64,000 nucleotides of DNA from Pseudotabrizicola algicola (GTDB lineage: Bacteria > Pseudomonadota > Alphaproteobacteria > Rhodobacterales > Rhodobacteraceae), in contig NZ_JAAIKE010000002.1 of the NCBI RefSeq assembly GCF_010915705.1, forward strand, positions 1-64,000. Reading direction: 5' to 3'. This document shows positions 28,049 to 36,490 of the stretch, in pieces. The translations under genes and the position numbers were made by a program. Numbering within the stretch: the first letter of the stretch is position 1; every line of letters begins with the position of its first letter. The notes under the pieces were generated by a model. That model was not told where the DNA came from. It worked only from the letters and a program-made list of their open reading frames with translations, and searched no databases.

Positions 28049-29140
28049 ATGAAACGCAGAACACTTCTGGCCACAGCCGCGCTCGGGCTTGGTCTTGCCT
28101 TCGGCGGCAGCGCAAGTGCGCAGGGGATGGACAAGGTCAAGGCCTGCTTTGTCTATGTGGGGCCGATCGGTGATCTGGGCTGGACCTACCAGCACCACCA
28201 AGGCGCGCTGGAACTGGTGGAAACCTATGGCGACAAGGTGGAAATCGCGTTTCAGGAAAACGTGCCCGAAGGTGCGGATGCCGAGCGTGTGCTGACCCAG
28301 ATGGCGCTTTCGGGCTGCAACATCATCTTCACCACCTCTTTCGGCTATATGGACCCGACCAACACGGTCGCGGCCAAGTTCCCCGACATCAAGTTCGAGC
28401 ATGCCACCGGCTACAAGCGCGAGCATCCGAATGTGTCCACCTATAACGCGCGCTTCTACGAAGGCCGCGCGATTCAGGGCCACATCGCGGGCAAGATGAC
28501 CAAGACCAACAAGATCGGCTACATCGGCTCCTTCCCGATCCCCGAGGTGGTGATGGGCATCAACAGCTATTACCTGCACGCCAAGAAGGTGAACCCCGAT
28601 GTCGAGTTGTCGGTGGTCTGGGCCTTCACATGGTTCGATCCGGCGAAAGAGGCCGACTCGGCAAAGGCGCTGATCGATCAGGGCGTCGACGTGATCGCCA
28701 GCCACACCGACTCGACCGCACCCTTGGCCGAGGCTGCCAAGACGAATGGCGCCGTGATCGGCTTCGGTCAGGCGTCCGACATGGCGGATTACAAGCCAAG
28801 CCCGCGCGTGTCCTCGATCATCGACAACTGGGCGCCCTATTACGTCAAACGCGTCGGCCAGTTGCTGGATGGCACCTATGAGCAAGTCGACAGCTGGGCC
28901 GGTATTCCGGAAGGCGAGGTCGAGATCGGCGAGATCACCGACGCGGTTCCGGCTGACGTGAAGGCCGAGGCCGAAGCGATGCGCGATGCGATTGCGGCGG
29001 GCACCTATCATCCCTTCACCGGACCGATCAACAAGCAGGACGGCTCTGTCTGGCTGGCCGAAGGCGCGGTTGCTCCCGACGGCGATCTGCTGGGCATGAA
29101 CTTCTATGTCGAAGGCATCTCGGGCGATATCCCGAAGTGA
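28049..29140 (+). CDS. BMP-family (basic membrane lipoprotein-type) substrate-binding protein
   Basis: The 363-residue product has a signal peptide (LLATAALGLGLAFGGSASAQ) and a PnrA/BMP-type periplasmic binding fold: VGPIGDLGWTYQHHQGALEL, NIIFTTSFGYMDPTNTVAAK, GKMTKTNKIGYIGSFPIPEV and VIASHTDSTAPLAEAAK. BMP proteins bind purine nucleosides or related bases and feed YufO/P/Q-type transporters. Here it ends the xdh operon, which favours a purine base or nucleoside as ligand. No lipobox is seen, so it is a soluble periplasmic protein. A strong terminator follows. Confidence 0.9.
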   Translation: MKRRTLLATAALGLGLAFGGSASAQGMDKVKACFVYVGPIGDLGWTYQHHQGALELVETYGDKVEIAFQENVPEGADAERVLTQMALSGCNIIFTTSFGYMDPTNTVAAKFPDIKFEHATGYKREHPNVSTYNARFYEGRAIQGHIAGKMTKTNKIGYIGSFPIPEVVMGINSYYLHAKKVNPDVELSVVWAFTWFDPAKEADSAKALIDQGVDVIASHTDSTAPLAEAAKTNGAVIGFGQASDMADYKPSPRVSSIIDNWAPYYVKRVGQLLDGTYEQVDSWAGIPEGEVEIGEITDAVPADVKAEAEAMRDAIAAGTYHPFTGPINKQDGSVWLAEGAVAPDGDLLGMNFYVEGISGDIPK

Positions 29141-29160
29141 TCTTCTGATCTGCCAAACGA

Positions 29161-29187
29161 AAGGCCCGCGCCACGCGCGGGCCTTTT
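29161..29187 (+). terminator. Rho-independent terminator of the xdh-transporter operon
   Basis: Perfect 10-bp stem AAGGCCCGCG / CGCGGGCCTT around loop CCACG, followed by TT, 20 bases after the stop of the BMP gene. Confidence 0.85.
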
Positions 29188-29272
29188 GCGTTGGAACAGG
29201 GCGGCCTGTCTTGCAGAACACGCCGCCGCGTGATCCTTGTCTTGCAACGGCAAATCAAGGCGGGGATGCAGG

Positions 29273-30349
29273 ATGCAGGCGGATGTGGCGATCATCGGGG
29301 GCGGTATTGCCGGCGTTTCACTGGCAGCGCGCCTTGCCCCCCATGCCTCGGTGATCCTGCTCGAAGCCGAGGCCAGCCTTGCGCATCATGCCTCCAGCCG
29401 GTCCGCCGCGCTGTTCGAACCGCGTTACGGCAGTCCGGCGGTTGTAGAGCTTTCCCTTGCCTCCGAGACCTTCTTTCAGACCACGCCGGGCATCTTGTCG
29501 CCGCGCGGCCTGATGATGGTGGGCGGCGCAGGTGACGAGGCGGCCTTTGCCAGCGAGTCTGCGCCAATGGCGCTGGACCCGATCTCGCTGGCCGAGGCGC
29601 AGGCCATGGTGCCGATCCTGAACCTTGACCGCATCACGCAGGCCGCCTGGTCATCTCAGGCCTGGGACATTGACACTGACCTGTTGTTGCAAGGGTTCGC
29701 CCGCGAAGCACGAGCGGCGGGGGCCACAGTGCTGACGCGCGCAGCGGTCAGCGCGATCCGCCGCGACGGGGCAATCTGGCACCTGAACACCGCGCAGGGG
29801 CCGGTCAGCGCGGGGATCATCGTCAATGCCGCCGGAGCATGGGTCGATCAGATCGCCGCTCTGGCGGGGGTGGTGCCGCTGGGGTTCACCCCCTATCGGC
29901 GATCGATGGCGCGCATTCCTGCGCCGGCGGGGCACGACACGTCCCGCTGGCCGATGATCTTTGGCGCGGGAGAGGCATGGTATGCCAAACCTGACGCCGG
30001 TGCGCTGATCGTCTCTCCGGCCGAGGAAGACGCGGCAGAGCCCCATGACGCATGGGCCGATGACATGGTGCTTGCCGAAGGTCTGGCGCGGTATGAGTCG
30101 ATGGTGACCGAACCCGTGACCCGTCTGTTGTCAAGCTGGGCCGGTCTGCGCACCTTTGCCCCCGACCGTTCGCTGGTGATCGGGGCCGACAAGCGGGAGC
30201 CAACCTTCTTCTGGCTGGCAGGACAGGGAGGCCAAGGCTTTCAGTCTTGCCCCGCCGCCAGCACGCTCGCCGCCGACCTGATCCTTGGCCGCAGGCCAGA
30301 CTTGCCCCCGGCACTGGTGCAAGCCCTGTCTCCGGCGCGCCTCGAGTAA
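29273..30349 (+). CDS. FAD-dependent oxidoreductase, DAO (glycine/D-amino acid oxidase) family
   Basis: The 358-residue product starts with an FAD-binding Rossmann motif, MQADVAIIGGGIAGVSLAARL, followed by the second glycine/serine region HHASSRSAALF, a central AGIIVNAAGAWVDQIA and a C-terminal FAD contact WLAGQGGQGFQSCPAAS. This is the DadA/ThiO/GlyOx-type fold, oxidising an amine or amino acid with transfer to oxygen or quinone. Substrate cannot be deduced. ATG 29273 was chosen over an upstream one because the Rossmann fold begins there. It lies after a terminator, so it is a separate unit from the xdh operon. Confidence 0.85.
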   Translation: MQADVAIIGGGIAGVSLAARLAPHASVILLEAEASLAHHASSRSAALFEPRYGSPAVVELSLASETFFQTTPGILSPRGLMMVGGAGDEAAFASESAPMALDPISLAEAQAMVPILNLDRITQAAWSSQAWDIDTDLLLQGFAREARAAGATVLTRAAVSAIRRDGAIWHLNTAQGPVSAGIIVNAAGAWVDQIAALAGVVPLGFTPYRRSMARIPAPAGHDTSRWPMIFGAGEAWYAKPDAGALIVSPAEEDAAEPHDAWADDMVLAEGLARYESMVTEPVTRLLSSWAGLRTFAPDRSLVIGADKREPTFFWLAGQGGQGFQSCPAASTLAADLILGRRPDLPPALVQALSPARLE

Positions 30350-30368
30350 CATTCACACTACTGAATGT
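30349..30368. promoter_or_regulatory. Palindromic operator candidate upstream of the AhpD-like gene
   Basis: ACATTCA - CACTAC - TGAATGT is a perfect 7-bp inverted repeat, extending to 9 of 10 matches (GTAACATTCA / TGAATGTAAC). It sits 74 bases before the AhpD-like start and just ahead of an FNR-like box. Symmetry and spacing suit a dimeric regulator; which one is unknown. Confidence 0.55.
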
Positions 30369-30371
30369 AAC

Positions 30372-30385
30372 TTGACCCAGATCAA
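30372..30385. promoter_or_regulatory. FNR/CRP-family box (TTGAC-N4-ATCAA)
   Basis: TTGACCCAGATCAA differs by one base from the FNR consensus TTGAT-N4-ATCAA and is centred about 64 bases before the AhpD-like start. Redox regulators FnrL, DnrD or NnrR of Rhodobacterales use such sites, suggesting induction at low oxygen or by nitric oxide. Confidence 0.6.
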
Positions 30386-30441
30386 GGTCGCCCGTTCTGC
30401 GGCGTGGCATGCCTCGCGCATAGGCCGGAAAGGACTGCAGC

Positions 30442-30783
30442 ATGACCTATCGAAGCAAGATCACCGCGATGCGCAGCGAGTTGCGCAGCATGAACAAACT
30501 GATCCCGCAAACCACCGCCGCCTTTGCCGACTTGTCAAAGACGGTAAAGGACAGCGGGCCGCTTGCGGTGAAAGAAAAGGAATACGTCGCGCTTGCCATC
30601 GCGATCACCCAGCGCTGCGAGCCGTGCATCACCTTTCATGTCGAGGCGCTGATGAAAGCCGGCGCCAGCCGCGACGAGCTTGGCGGCGTTCTGGAAATGT
30701 GCATCCAGATGGGCGGCGGTCCGGCACTGATGTATGCCGCCCACGCGCTAGCCTGCTGGGACGAACTGGCCGCCCCCGCCTGA
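30442..30783 (+). CDS. Carboxymuconolactone decarboxylase / AhpD-like protein
   Basis: The 113-residue product is a one-domain CMD protein. LPL-like helices are followed by the AhpD-type redox motif CEPCITFHVEALMKAGASRDEL (cysteines at about 57 and 60 with a downstream histidine) and EMCIQMGGGPALMYAAHAL. The CxxC-His arrangement is that of peroxidase-linked disulphide reductases, not of true decarboxylases, so a role in peroxide or disulphide reduction is likely. An FNR-like box and a palindrome lie in the 92-base leader. It is monocistronic, followed by the muramidase gene. Confidence 0.85.
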   Translation: MTYRSKITAMRSELRSMNKLIPQTTAAFADLSKTVKDSGPLAVKEKEYVALAIAITQRCEPCITFHVEALMKAGASRDELGGVLEMCIQMGGGPALMYAAHALACWDELAAPA

Positions 30784-30865
30784 ACCGGCGGAGCCCCGCC
30801 GAAAGGCTGCGGCAAGAGCGCCGCAAACGGGTGACAGGGGAAGCGTTTTGCGGCACGGTCCGGAC

Positions 30866-31699
30866 ATGACCGACAAGCCTTTCCCCCTCCTTTCCCGCGC
30901 CTTGCCGCTTTGCCTGATGCTCGGGCTCGCCGCCTGCGGCAGCCCCGCCCCGCAAGGCCGTGCCCCCTTGCCAAACGCTGCTGCGACCAGCCTGCCGATG
31001 GGCGTTGTCACTGCTCCCAATTTTGGCGACCGCAAGCCGCATCCGTGGGACGGGCGCGCTCCCTCGGCCTATGCCGTGCATGGCACCGACACCTCGCGCT
31101 ATCAGCCGCCGGTGGATTGGGCCCTGGCGCGGGCAAACGGGGTGAACTTCACCTTTGTGAAAGCCACGGAAGGGGCGGATGATACCGATCCGATGTTCCG
31201 GCAACATTGGGATGGTGCGCGGGCGGCGGGAGTGGCCACGGGGGCCTATCATTTCTGGTATCATTGCGCGACAGGTCGGGCTCAGGCGCAAAACTACATC
31301 CGGCAGGTACCGCGCGCCACAGGGGCCTTGCCGCCGGTGCTCGATCTGGAATGGACCCCGTTTTCGCCGACCTGCACCCGCCGCCCGCCGCAGGCAGAGC
31401 TTCTGGCCGAGGCACAGACCTTTATCGACATGGTCGCGCGGCATTACGGGCAGATGCCGATCGTCTACGTCAGCCCCGATATCTTCAAGGATCGCGAACT
31501 CTGGCGCTTGCGTGGGGTCGAATTCTGGCTGCGGTCGGTGGCAGGTCACCCGTCACAGGTCTATCCCGGCACCCGCTGGACCTTCTGGCAGTATTCCGGA
31601 ACCGGACAAATTCCGGGCAAGCCGGGAGATGGCGATCTGAATGTCTTTGCAGGCTCGCCGGCAGAGTGGCGCGCGTGGCTCGCGCGGCGCACCCGATAG
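30866..31699 (+). CDS. GH25 muramidase-like lipoprotein
   Basis: The 277-residue product has a lipoprotein signal peptide with lipobox LAAC (Cys24), so it should be anchored in the outer or inner membrane facing the periplasm. The catalytic domain (about 70-270) shows GH25 lysozyme features: VHGTDTSRYQPPVDWALA with the conserved Asp, FTFVKATEGADDTD, YHFWYHC and the acidic VLDLEWTPF, and the closing WTFWQYSGTGQIPG. GH25 enzymes cut the beta-1,4 bond of peptidoglycan. A GC-rich hairpin follows and separates it from the convergent oxidoreductase gene. Confidence 0.88.
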   Translation: MTDKPFPLLSRALPLCLMLGLAACGSPAPQGRAPLPNAAATSLPMGVVTAPNFGDRKPHPWDGRAPSAYAVHGTDTSRYQPPVDWALARANGVNFTFVKATEGADDTDPMFRQHWDGARAAGVATGAYHFWYHCATGRAQAQNYIRQVPRATGALPPVLDLEWTPFSPTCTRRPPQAELLAEAQTFIDMVARHYGQMPIVYVSPDIFKDRELWRLRGVEFWLRSVAGHPSQVYPGTRWTFWQYSGTGQIPGKPGDGDLNVFAGSPAEWRAWLARRTR

Positions 31700-31716
31700 G
31701 CCCCAGGCGTGGTCAG

Positions 31717-31739
31717 GGCCGGGGCCATGCGCCCCGGCC
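31717..31739. terminator. GC-rich hairpin between convergent genes
   Basis: GGCCGGGGC and GCCCCGGCC form a 9-bp stem with a five-base loop between the muramidase and oxidoreductase stops. No T-run follows, so termination efficiency is uncertain. Confidence 0.5.
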
Positions 31740-31745
31740 ACCGCT

Positions 31746-34244
31746 TCACCCGTCGATGCGGATGCGTGCGTTCGTCGGATCGAACGGGCTGTCTTCCACA
31801 ACCACCGCATCCCATTCCTGCCGCAACATCTTGACCTTGAGCTTGGTGCCGACCTCGGCCAGTTCCGGGCGCACATAGCCCATGCCGATCTGCTTGCCAA
31901 AGGCCACCGAATAGCCGCCCGAGGTCAGCCGCCCGACCTTCTCGCCGTTCAGCAAGATCGCTTCCTTGCCCCAAGGATCGGCATCCGCCGGTCCGTCGAT
32001 CAGCAGGGTGCAGCATTTGGACCGGATGCCGGTGGCCAGCATCGCCTCTTTGCCCTGAAAATCCTTGCTCAGATCGACAAAGCGGTCCAGCGCGGCCTCG
32101 AGCGGGGTGGCGTCGCGGCCCAGTTCATTGCCAAAGGCGCGATAGGATTTTTCCTGACGCAGCCAGTTCTGCGCCCGTGCGCCCACCAGTTTCATGCCAT
32201 GCTTTTCGCCTGCCTTGAGCAAAAGCTCCCACAGGTGACGCTGCATCTCGATGGGATGGTGCAACTCCCAGCCAAGTTCGCCCGTATAGGCCACACGGAT
32301 GGCGCGCACAGGCACCATGCCAAGCTCGATGTTGCGCATCGACAGCCACGGGAAACGCTTGTTGGAAAGCACGGTTTCAGGGTTCGCGTCTTTGACGATC
32401 TCTTGCAGGATCTTGCGGGCGTTGGGGCCGGCCAGTGCAAAGACGCCCCATTGTGTTGTCACGTCGTGGATGTCGATATGGCCGAACTCCGGCGCCTTGT
32501 CCTCGGCGCATTTGCGCAGGAAATCGCCGTCATAATCTGTCCACGCCCCCGCCGAGACGCAGTAATACTCATCCTGCGCCAGCCGCACGATGGTGTATTC
32601 GGTGCGCGTTGTGCCGTTGGGGGTCAGCGCATAGGTCAGGTTGATGCGGCCCACGGCAGGCAGCTTGTTGCAGGTCAGCCAGTCGAGGAACTTGGTTGCA
32701 CCCGGACCACGGACCAGATGCTTGGTAAAGGCGGTCGCGTCGATCAGACCGGCAGTCTCGCGGATGGCTTTTGCCTCTTCCACGGCATACTGCCACCACC
32801 CCCCGCGCCGGAAGCTGCGGGTGTTGTGGTCAAAATCCTCGGGCGCATCCTTCGGCCCGTAATAGATCGGGCGCTCCCAGCCGTTCACCTGCCCGAACTG
32901 CGCGCCAAGCGCCTTCTGCCGGTCATAGACCGGTGCCGTGCGCAGGGGGCGGCAGGCTTCGCGTTCTTCATCGGGGTGGTGCAGGATGAAGACATGCTCG
33001 TAGCATTCCTCGTTCTTGCGCGCCGCATACTCCGTCGTCATCCACTGGCCATAACGGCGCGGGTCGAGGGAGGCCATATCGATCTCGGCCTCGCCCTGCG
33101 TCATCATCTGCGCAAGGTAATAGCCCGTGCCACCCGCCGCGGTGATGCCAAAGCTGAAGCCTTCGGCGATCCACATGTTGCGCAGTCCCGGAACGGGACC
33201 GACCAGCGGGTTGCCATCGGGCGTATAGCAGATCGGGCCGTTGAAATCATCCTTGAGGCCGACGGTTTCCGAGGACGGCAGGCGATGGATCATCGACATG
33301 TATTCGCCTTCGATCCGTTCCAGATCCAGCGGGAACAGGTCTGCGCGGAACGATTCCGGCACGTCATAGAGGAAGCGGGCGGGTGCGTTGCGCTCATAAG
33401 GGCCAAGGATCCAGCCGCCACGCTCTTCGCGCACATACCATTTGGCATCGGCGTCGCGCAGGACAGGGTGCTCGGGGTTGCCGGCCTTGCGCCATGCGAC
33501 CAGCGCCGGATCGGGTTCGGTGACGATATACTGGTGCTCGACCGGAATGGCCGGAATCTTCACGCCCAAGAGACGCGCGGTGCGCTGCGCATGGTTGCCC
33601 GTTGCCGTCACCACATGCTCGGCACGAATCTCGAAGGTTTCATCCGAGGCAACAAGATTGCCGCCCTGTTCCACCATCCGCGCGCAGGTGACGATCCATT
33701 CCGAGCCCGTCCAGCGGTACCCGTTAACCTGAATCTTCCGCTCGATCGTCGCACCCAGCTGGCGCGCGCCCTTGGCCATAGCCTGCGTCACGTCGGCCGG
33801 ATTGATGTAACCGTCCTGCGGATGATACAGCGCGCCGACAAGGTCTTCGGTGCGCAGAAGCGGCCAGCGGTCCTTCATTTCCTTGGGCGTCAGGAATTCA
33901 TGATAGACTCCGGCGGTTTCGGCCACCGAGGAATAGAGCATGTATTCGTCCATCCGCTCTTGCCGCTGCGCCATCCGCAGGTTGCCCACCACAGCAAAAC
34001 CTGCGTTCAGGCCGGTTTCGGCCTCCAGCGACTTGTAGAAATCGACCGAGTATTTGTGGATATGCGTGGTCGCATAGCTCATGTTGAACAGCGGCAGCAG
34101 CCCTGCCGCGTGCCATGTCGAACCGGCGGTCAGCTCGTCACGCTCCACCAGCATCGTATCCCACCCCGCCTTTGCCAGATGGTAGGCGATCCCGTTTCCG
34201 ACGGCTCCGCCACCGACAACAAGGGCTTTGACATGCGTTTTCAT
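31746..34244 (-). CDS. FAD-dependent oxidoreductase with GcvT domain (dimethylglycine/sarcosine dehydrogenase-like)
   Basis: The 832-residue product combines a DAO domain (Rossmann motif ALVVGGGAVGNGIAYHLAKA at about 7-26; AAGLLPLFNMSYATTHIHKY; TPDGNPLVGPVPGLRNMWIA; GFSFGITAAGGTGYYLAQ), an FAO_M linker and a C-terminal aminomethyltransferase (GcvT) domain (about 440-832; AYTGELGWELHHP, DPWGKEAILLNGEKVGRLTSGGY). Enzymes of this design demethylate dimethylglycine, sarcosine or related N-methyl amines and pass the C1 unit to tetrahydrofolate. ATG 34244 is preferred because GGAGAG precedes it and the Rossmann fold starts at once. Exact substrate is not certain. Confidence 0.88.
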   Translation of the reverse strand: MKTHVKALVVGGGAVGNGIAYHLAKAGWDTMLVERDELTAGSTWHAAGLLPLFNMSYATTHIHKYSVDFYKSLEAETGLNAGFAVVGNLRMAQRQERMDEYMLYSSVAETAGVYHEFLTPKEMKDRWPLLRTEDLVGALYHPQDGYINPADVTQAMAKGARQLGATIERKIQVNGYRWTGSEWIVTCARMVEQGGNLVASDETFEIRAEHVVTATGNHAQRTARLLGVKIPAIPVEHQYIVTEPDPALVAWRKAGNPEHPVLRDADAKWYVREERGGWILGPYERNAPARFLYDVPESFRADLFPLDLERIEGEYMSMIHRLPSSETVGLKDDFNGPICYTPDGNPLVGPVPGLRNMWIAEGFSFGITAAGGTGYYLAQMMTQGEAEIDMASLDPRRYGQWMTTEYAARKNEECYEHVFILHHPDEEREACRPLRTAPVYDRQKALGAQFGQVNGWERPIYYGPKDAPEDFDHNTRSFRRGGWWQYAVEEAKAIRETAGLIDATAFTKHLVRGPGATKFLDWLTCNKLPAVGRINLTYALTPNGTTRTEYTIVRLAQDEYYCVSAGAWTDYDGDFLRKCAEDKAPEFGHIDIHDVTTQWGVFALAGPNARKILQEIVKDANPETVLSNKRFPWLSMRNIELGMVPVRAIRVAYTGELGWELHHPIEMQRHLWELLLKAGEKHGMKLVGARAQNWLRQEKSYRAFGNELGRDATPLEAALDRFVDLSKDFQGKEAMLATGIRSKCCTLLIDGPADADPWGKEAILLNGEKVGRLTSGGYSVAFGKQIGMGYVRPELAEVGTKLKVKMLRQEWDAVVVEDSPFDPTNARIRIDG

Positions 34245-34643
34245 TGGCGCTCTCCGGGATTGGCGTTTGTGCCATAAATGCCTGATCGGCACGAAGGCGG
34301 ACAATATCCCCCGACCTTTGGCAGACGAAAACGACATCGGCGGCGGTATTGGAGGCGACAGCGCAGCGCAGGGGGTGCGGGCCTGTGATCCCAGCACGAA
34401 GGCTGCACGCAAGCCACGGCAAAAGGCGGCCCGAACCTTGGCTGCGCGCCCTGCGATGCGGGCGTAATTTCGCGCGTATTAAACTGGCGTTGCGGCAAAA
34501 AGTTCCGCCTCCGGTTGAAAACAAAAACACCCCCATTTTTGGAACGTAAGTCGATGCGGGGGGTTTGTTGTTCATACCGACGGCAGAGTGAGACGGAAGA
34601 TTTCGCCCTCCCCCTGCTGTCTTCGCAAGAACAGGAGACGACC
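34245..34643. other. Divergent intergenic region
   Basis: This 399-base region between the oxidoreductase and the PRC-barrel gene holds no supported gene. GGAAC at 34541-34545 followed 17 bases later by GTTT looks like an ECF-type promoter, and A/C-rich and G/T-rich tracts at about 34520-34570 could pair imperfectly. Both are weak observations. Confidence 0.4.
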
Positions 34644-35645
34644 ATGAAAAAGCTTTTTGGAACTTCCGCACTGGTTATGGCTCTGGCGATGCCCGCATTC
34701 GCTCAGGACGCCACCGCTCCGATGCCCGCAGATGGCAACATGGCCACCACGCAGGACACCATGGCACAGGGCAACATGGCGATGAACTCGCCGTATCTGG
34801 CAGGCATCGAGCGCGGCGTGCGCGCCTCTGACTTCATCGGCAAGCGTGTGTATGTGACCGAGCAGGACACCTCGACGATGTCGGTTGATGCCATCGCCGT
34901 TGCAGACACCGAATGGGACGATGCCGGTGAAATCTCCGACCTCATCATTTCGCTGAGCGGTGACGCAGAGGCAGTGCTGGTCGATTTCGGCGGCTTCCTC
35001 GGGATCGGTGAGAAAACCGTGGCCCTGTCGATGGCAAATCTGGTGATGGTGCCGGATTCGAACAGCCCCGATGACTATTTCATCGTGTTCCACGGCACCA
35101 AGGCCGAGCTGGAAGGCGCTCCGGAATTCGACGAGAACATGGTCTTCGAAGCCACCGCCACCAACACCGGCGTGAACAACACCACCGGCATGGCTGCCGA
35201 TGGCACCGCACCTGTGGCCCCCGCCACGGACGGCATGGCGGCAACCGCTCCGGCGGATGGCGCGGCGACCACTGCTCCGGCTGACGGCACCGTTGGCACC
35301 ACCGGCGGCGTGGTTGCAGACGGCACCATGACCGATGGCGCAATGACCAACAACGCCGAAATGGCCGATCTGTCCACCATGACGGAGACCGACCTGATCG
35401 GTAAGCGTGTGGTTGGCGTCAACGACGAAGACATCGGTGAAGTCAGCGCAGTGGCGATCGGTGCCAATGGCGCCATCGAAGGCGCGATTGTCGACGTCGG
35501 CGGCTTCCTCGGGATCGGTGAAAAGCGCGTGGCGCTTGGTTCCGACGCTCTGACCACCGTGCGCAATGCCGATGGCACCGTCGACCACTTCCGCGTGTCG
35601 ATGACCCAAGACCAGCTGGAAACGCTGCCCGAATATCAGGGCTGA
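34644..35645 (+). CDS. Exported protein with two PRC-barrel domains
   Basis: The 333-residue product has a signal peptide (MKKLFGTSALVMALAMPAFAQ), a PRC-barrel domain at about 60-165, an Ala/Thr/Gly/Met-rich linker and a second PRC-barrel at about 255-330. Both barrels share DFGGFLGIGEK or DVGGFLGIGEK, so they arose by duplication. PRC-barrels are small beta folds that often bind partners; periplasmic versions in alphaproteobacteria are abundant under stress but lack a defined activity. AGGAGACG gives a strong ribosome binding site. A terminator shared with znuB follows. Confidence 0.85.
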   Translation: MKKLFGTSALVMALAMPAFAQDATAPMPADGNMATTQDTMAQGNMAMNSPYLAGIERGVRASDFIGKRVYVTEQDTSTMSVDAIAVADTEWDDAGEISDLIISLSGDAEAVLVDFGGFLGIGEKTVALSMANLVMVPDSNSPDDYFIVFHGTKAELEGAPEFDENMVFEATATNTGVNNTTGMAADGTAPVAPATDGMAATAPADGAATTAPADGTVGTTGGVVADGTMTDGAMTNNAEMADLSTMTETDLIGKRVVGVNDEDIGEVSAVAIGANGAIEGAIVDVGGFLGIGEKRVALGSDALTTVRNADGTVDHFRVSMTQDQLETLPEYQG

Positions 35646-35674
35646 TCTCTGGCAGTTTACGCGATGCGTAAGGA

Positions 35675-35702
35675 ACGGGGTGGCGCAAGCCACCCCGTTT
35701 TT
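35675..35702 (+). terminator. Terminator between the PRC-barrel gene and znuB
   Basis: Perfect 10-bp stem ACGGGGTGGC / GCCACCCCGT with a GCAA tetraloop, then TTTT. It ends at the znuB stop codon, so it mainly serves the plus-strand gene. Confidence 0.88.
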
Positions 35703-36490
35703 CATGCGCGCGGACGCGACAAGGCGGCGGTCACCGCGAAAATGCCCGCAGCGATCACAATGATGGACGGACCGGCGGGCGTGTCTTGCCAGAGCGACAG
35801 GTAAAGCCCGCCCAAGGCCGACACCGCCCCGATGCCGATGGCAAAAACCGCCATCGCTTCCGGCGTGCGGGACAGACTGCGCGCGGCGGCCGCAGGGATA
35901 ATCAACATCGCCGCAATCAGCAGCGCCCCGACAACCTTGATCGCGACCGCAACCACGATGGCCAGGGCAACCGTCAGCGCCAGACGCTCCCGATCCGGGT
36001 TCAGGCCGCTGGCATGGGCAAGATCTTCGTTCAGCGTCGCGGTCAAGAGCGCCTGCCAGCGCCATGCCAGCAGGCCCAGAACCACGATCGCCCCGCCCCA
36101 GACAAAGGCCAGATCGCCCCGGCTGACCGCAAGGATATCGCCGAACAACCACGCCGACAGATCGGTGCGCACCCCCGGCACGAAAGACACCGCCACCAGA
36201 CCGAAGGCCAGCGCCGAATGGGCCAGCACCCCCAGAGTGGTGTCCATCGCCCAGCCCTTTGCGGCCAAGGTAGCAACGGTCACCGCCATCGCCAGAGCCA
36301 CAACCATGATGCCAAATCCGATCGGCAGATCACTGGCCAAGGCCAAAGCCACCCCCAGAATTGCGGCATGTGCCGTAGCATCGCCAAAATAGGCCATGCG
36401 CCGCCAGACCACGAAAGACCCCAAAGGCCCCGTGGCCAGCGACAGGCCCACACCCGCCAAGGCGGCGCGGGTCAGAAAATCATCAAGCAT
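35702..36490 (-). CDS. znuB: Zinc ABC transporter permease ZnuB
   Basis: The 262-residue product is an ABC-3 type permease with about eight membrane helices: it begins MLDDFLTRAALAGVGLSLAT and contains FVVWRRMAYFGDATAHAAIL, the family motif, and VGALLIAAMLIIPAAAARSL. It forms the inner-membrane channel for zinc with ZnuC and ZnuA. ATG 36490 overlaps the znuC stop by eight bases, indicating coupled translation. A longer upstream frame exists but runs through the znuC histidine tail region and is not credible. Confidence 0.92.
   Translation of the reverse strand: MLDDFLTRAALAGVGLSLATGPLGSFVVWRRMAYFGDATAHAAILGVALALASDLPIGFGIMVVALAMAVTVATLAAKGWAMDTTLGVLAHSALAFGLVAVSFVPGVRTDLSAWLFGDILAVSRGDLAFVWGGAIVVLGLLAWRWQALLTATLNEDLAHASGLNPDRERLALTVALAIVVAVAIKVVGALLIAAMLIIPAAAARSLSRTPEAMAVFAIGIGAVSALGGLYLSLWQDTPAGPSIIVIAAGIFAVTAALSRPRA

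Noticed and set aside
31641-34277. Long plus-strand open frame antisense to the FAD/GcvT oxidoreductase
   Set aside because: Same shadow effect; no motif, no ribosome binding site, and the opposite strand codes for a clear enzyme.
34541-34566. EcfG-like promoter (GGAAC-N17-GTTT) before the PRC-barrel gene
   Set aside because: Match is short, distance to the start is about 80 bases, and most Rhodobacterales lack the EcfG system.
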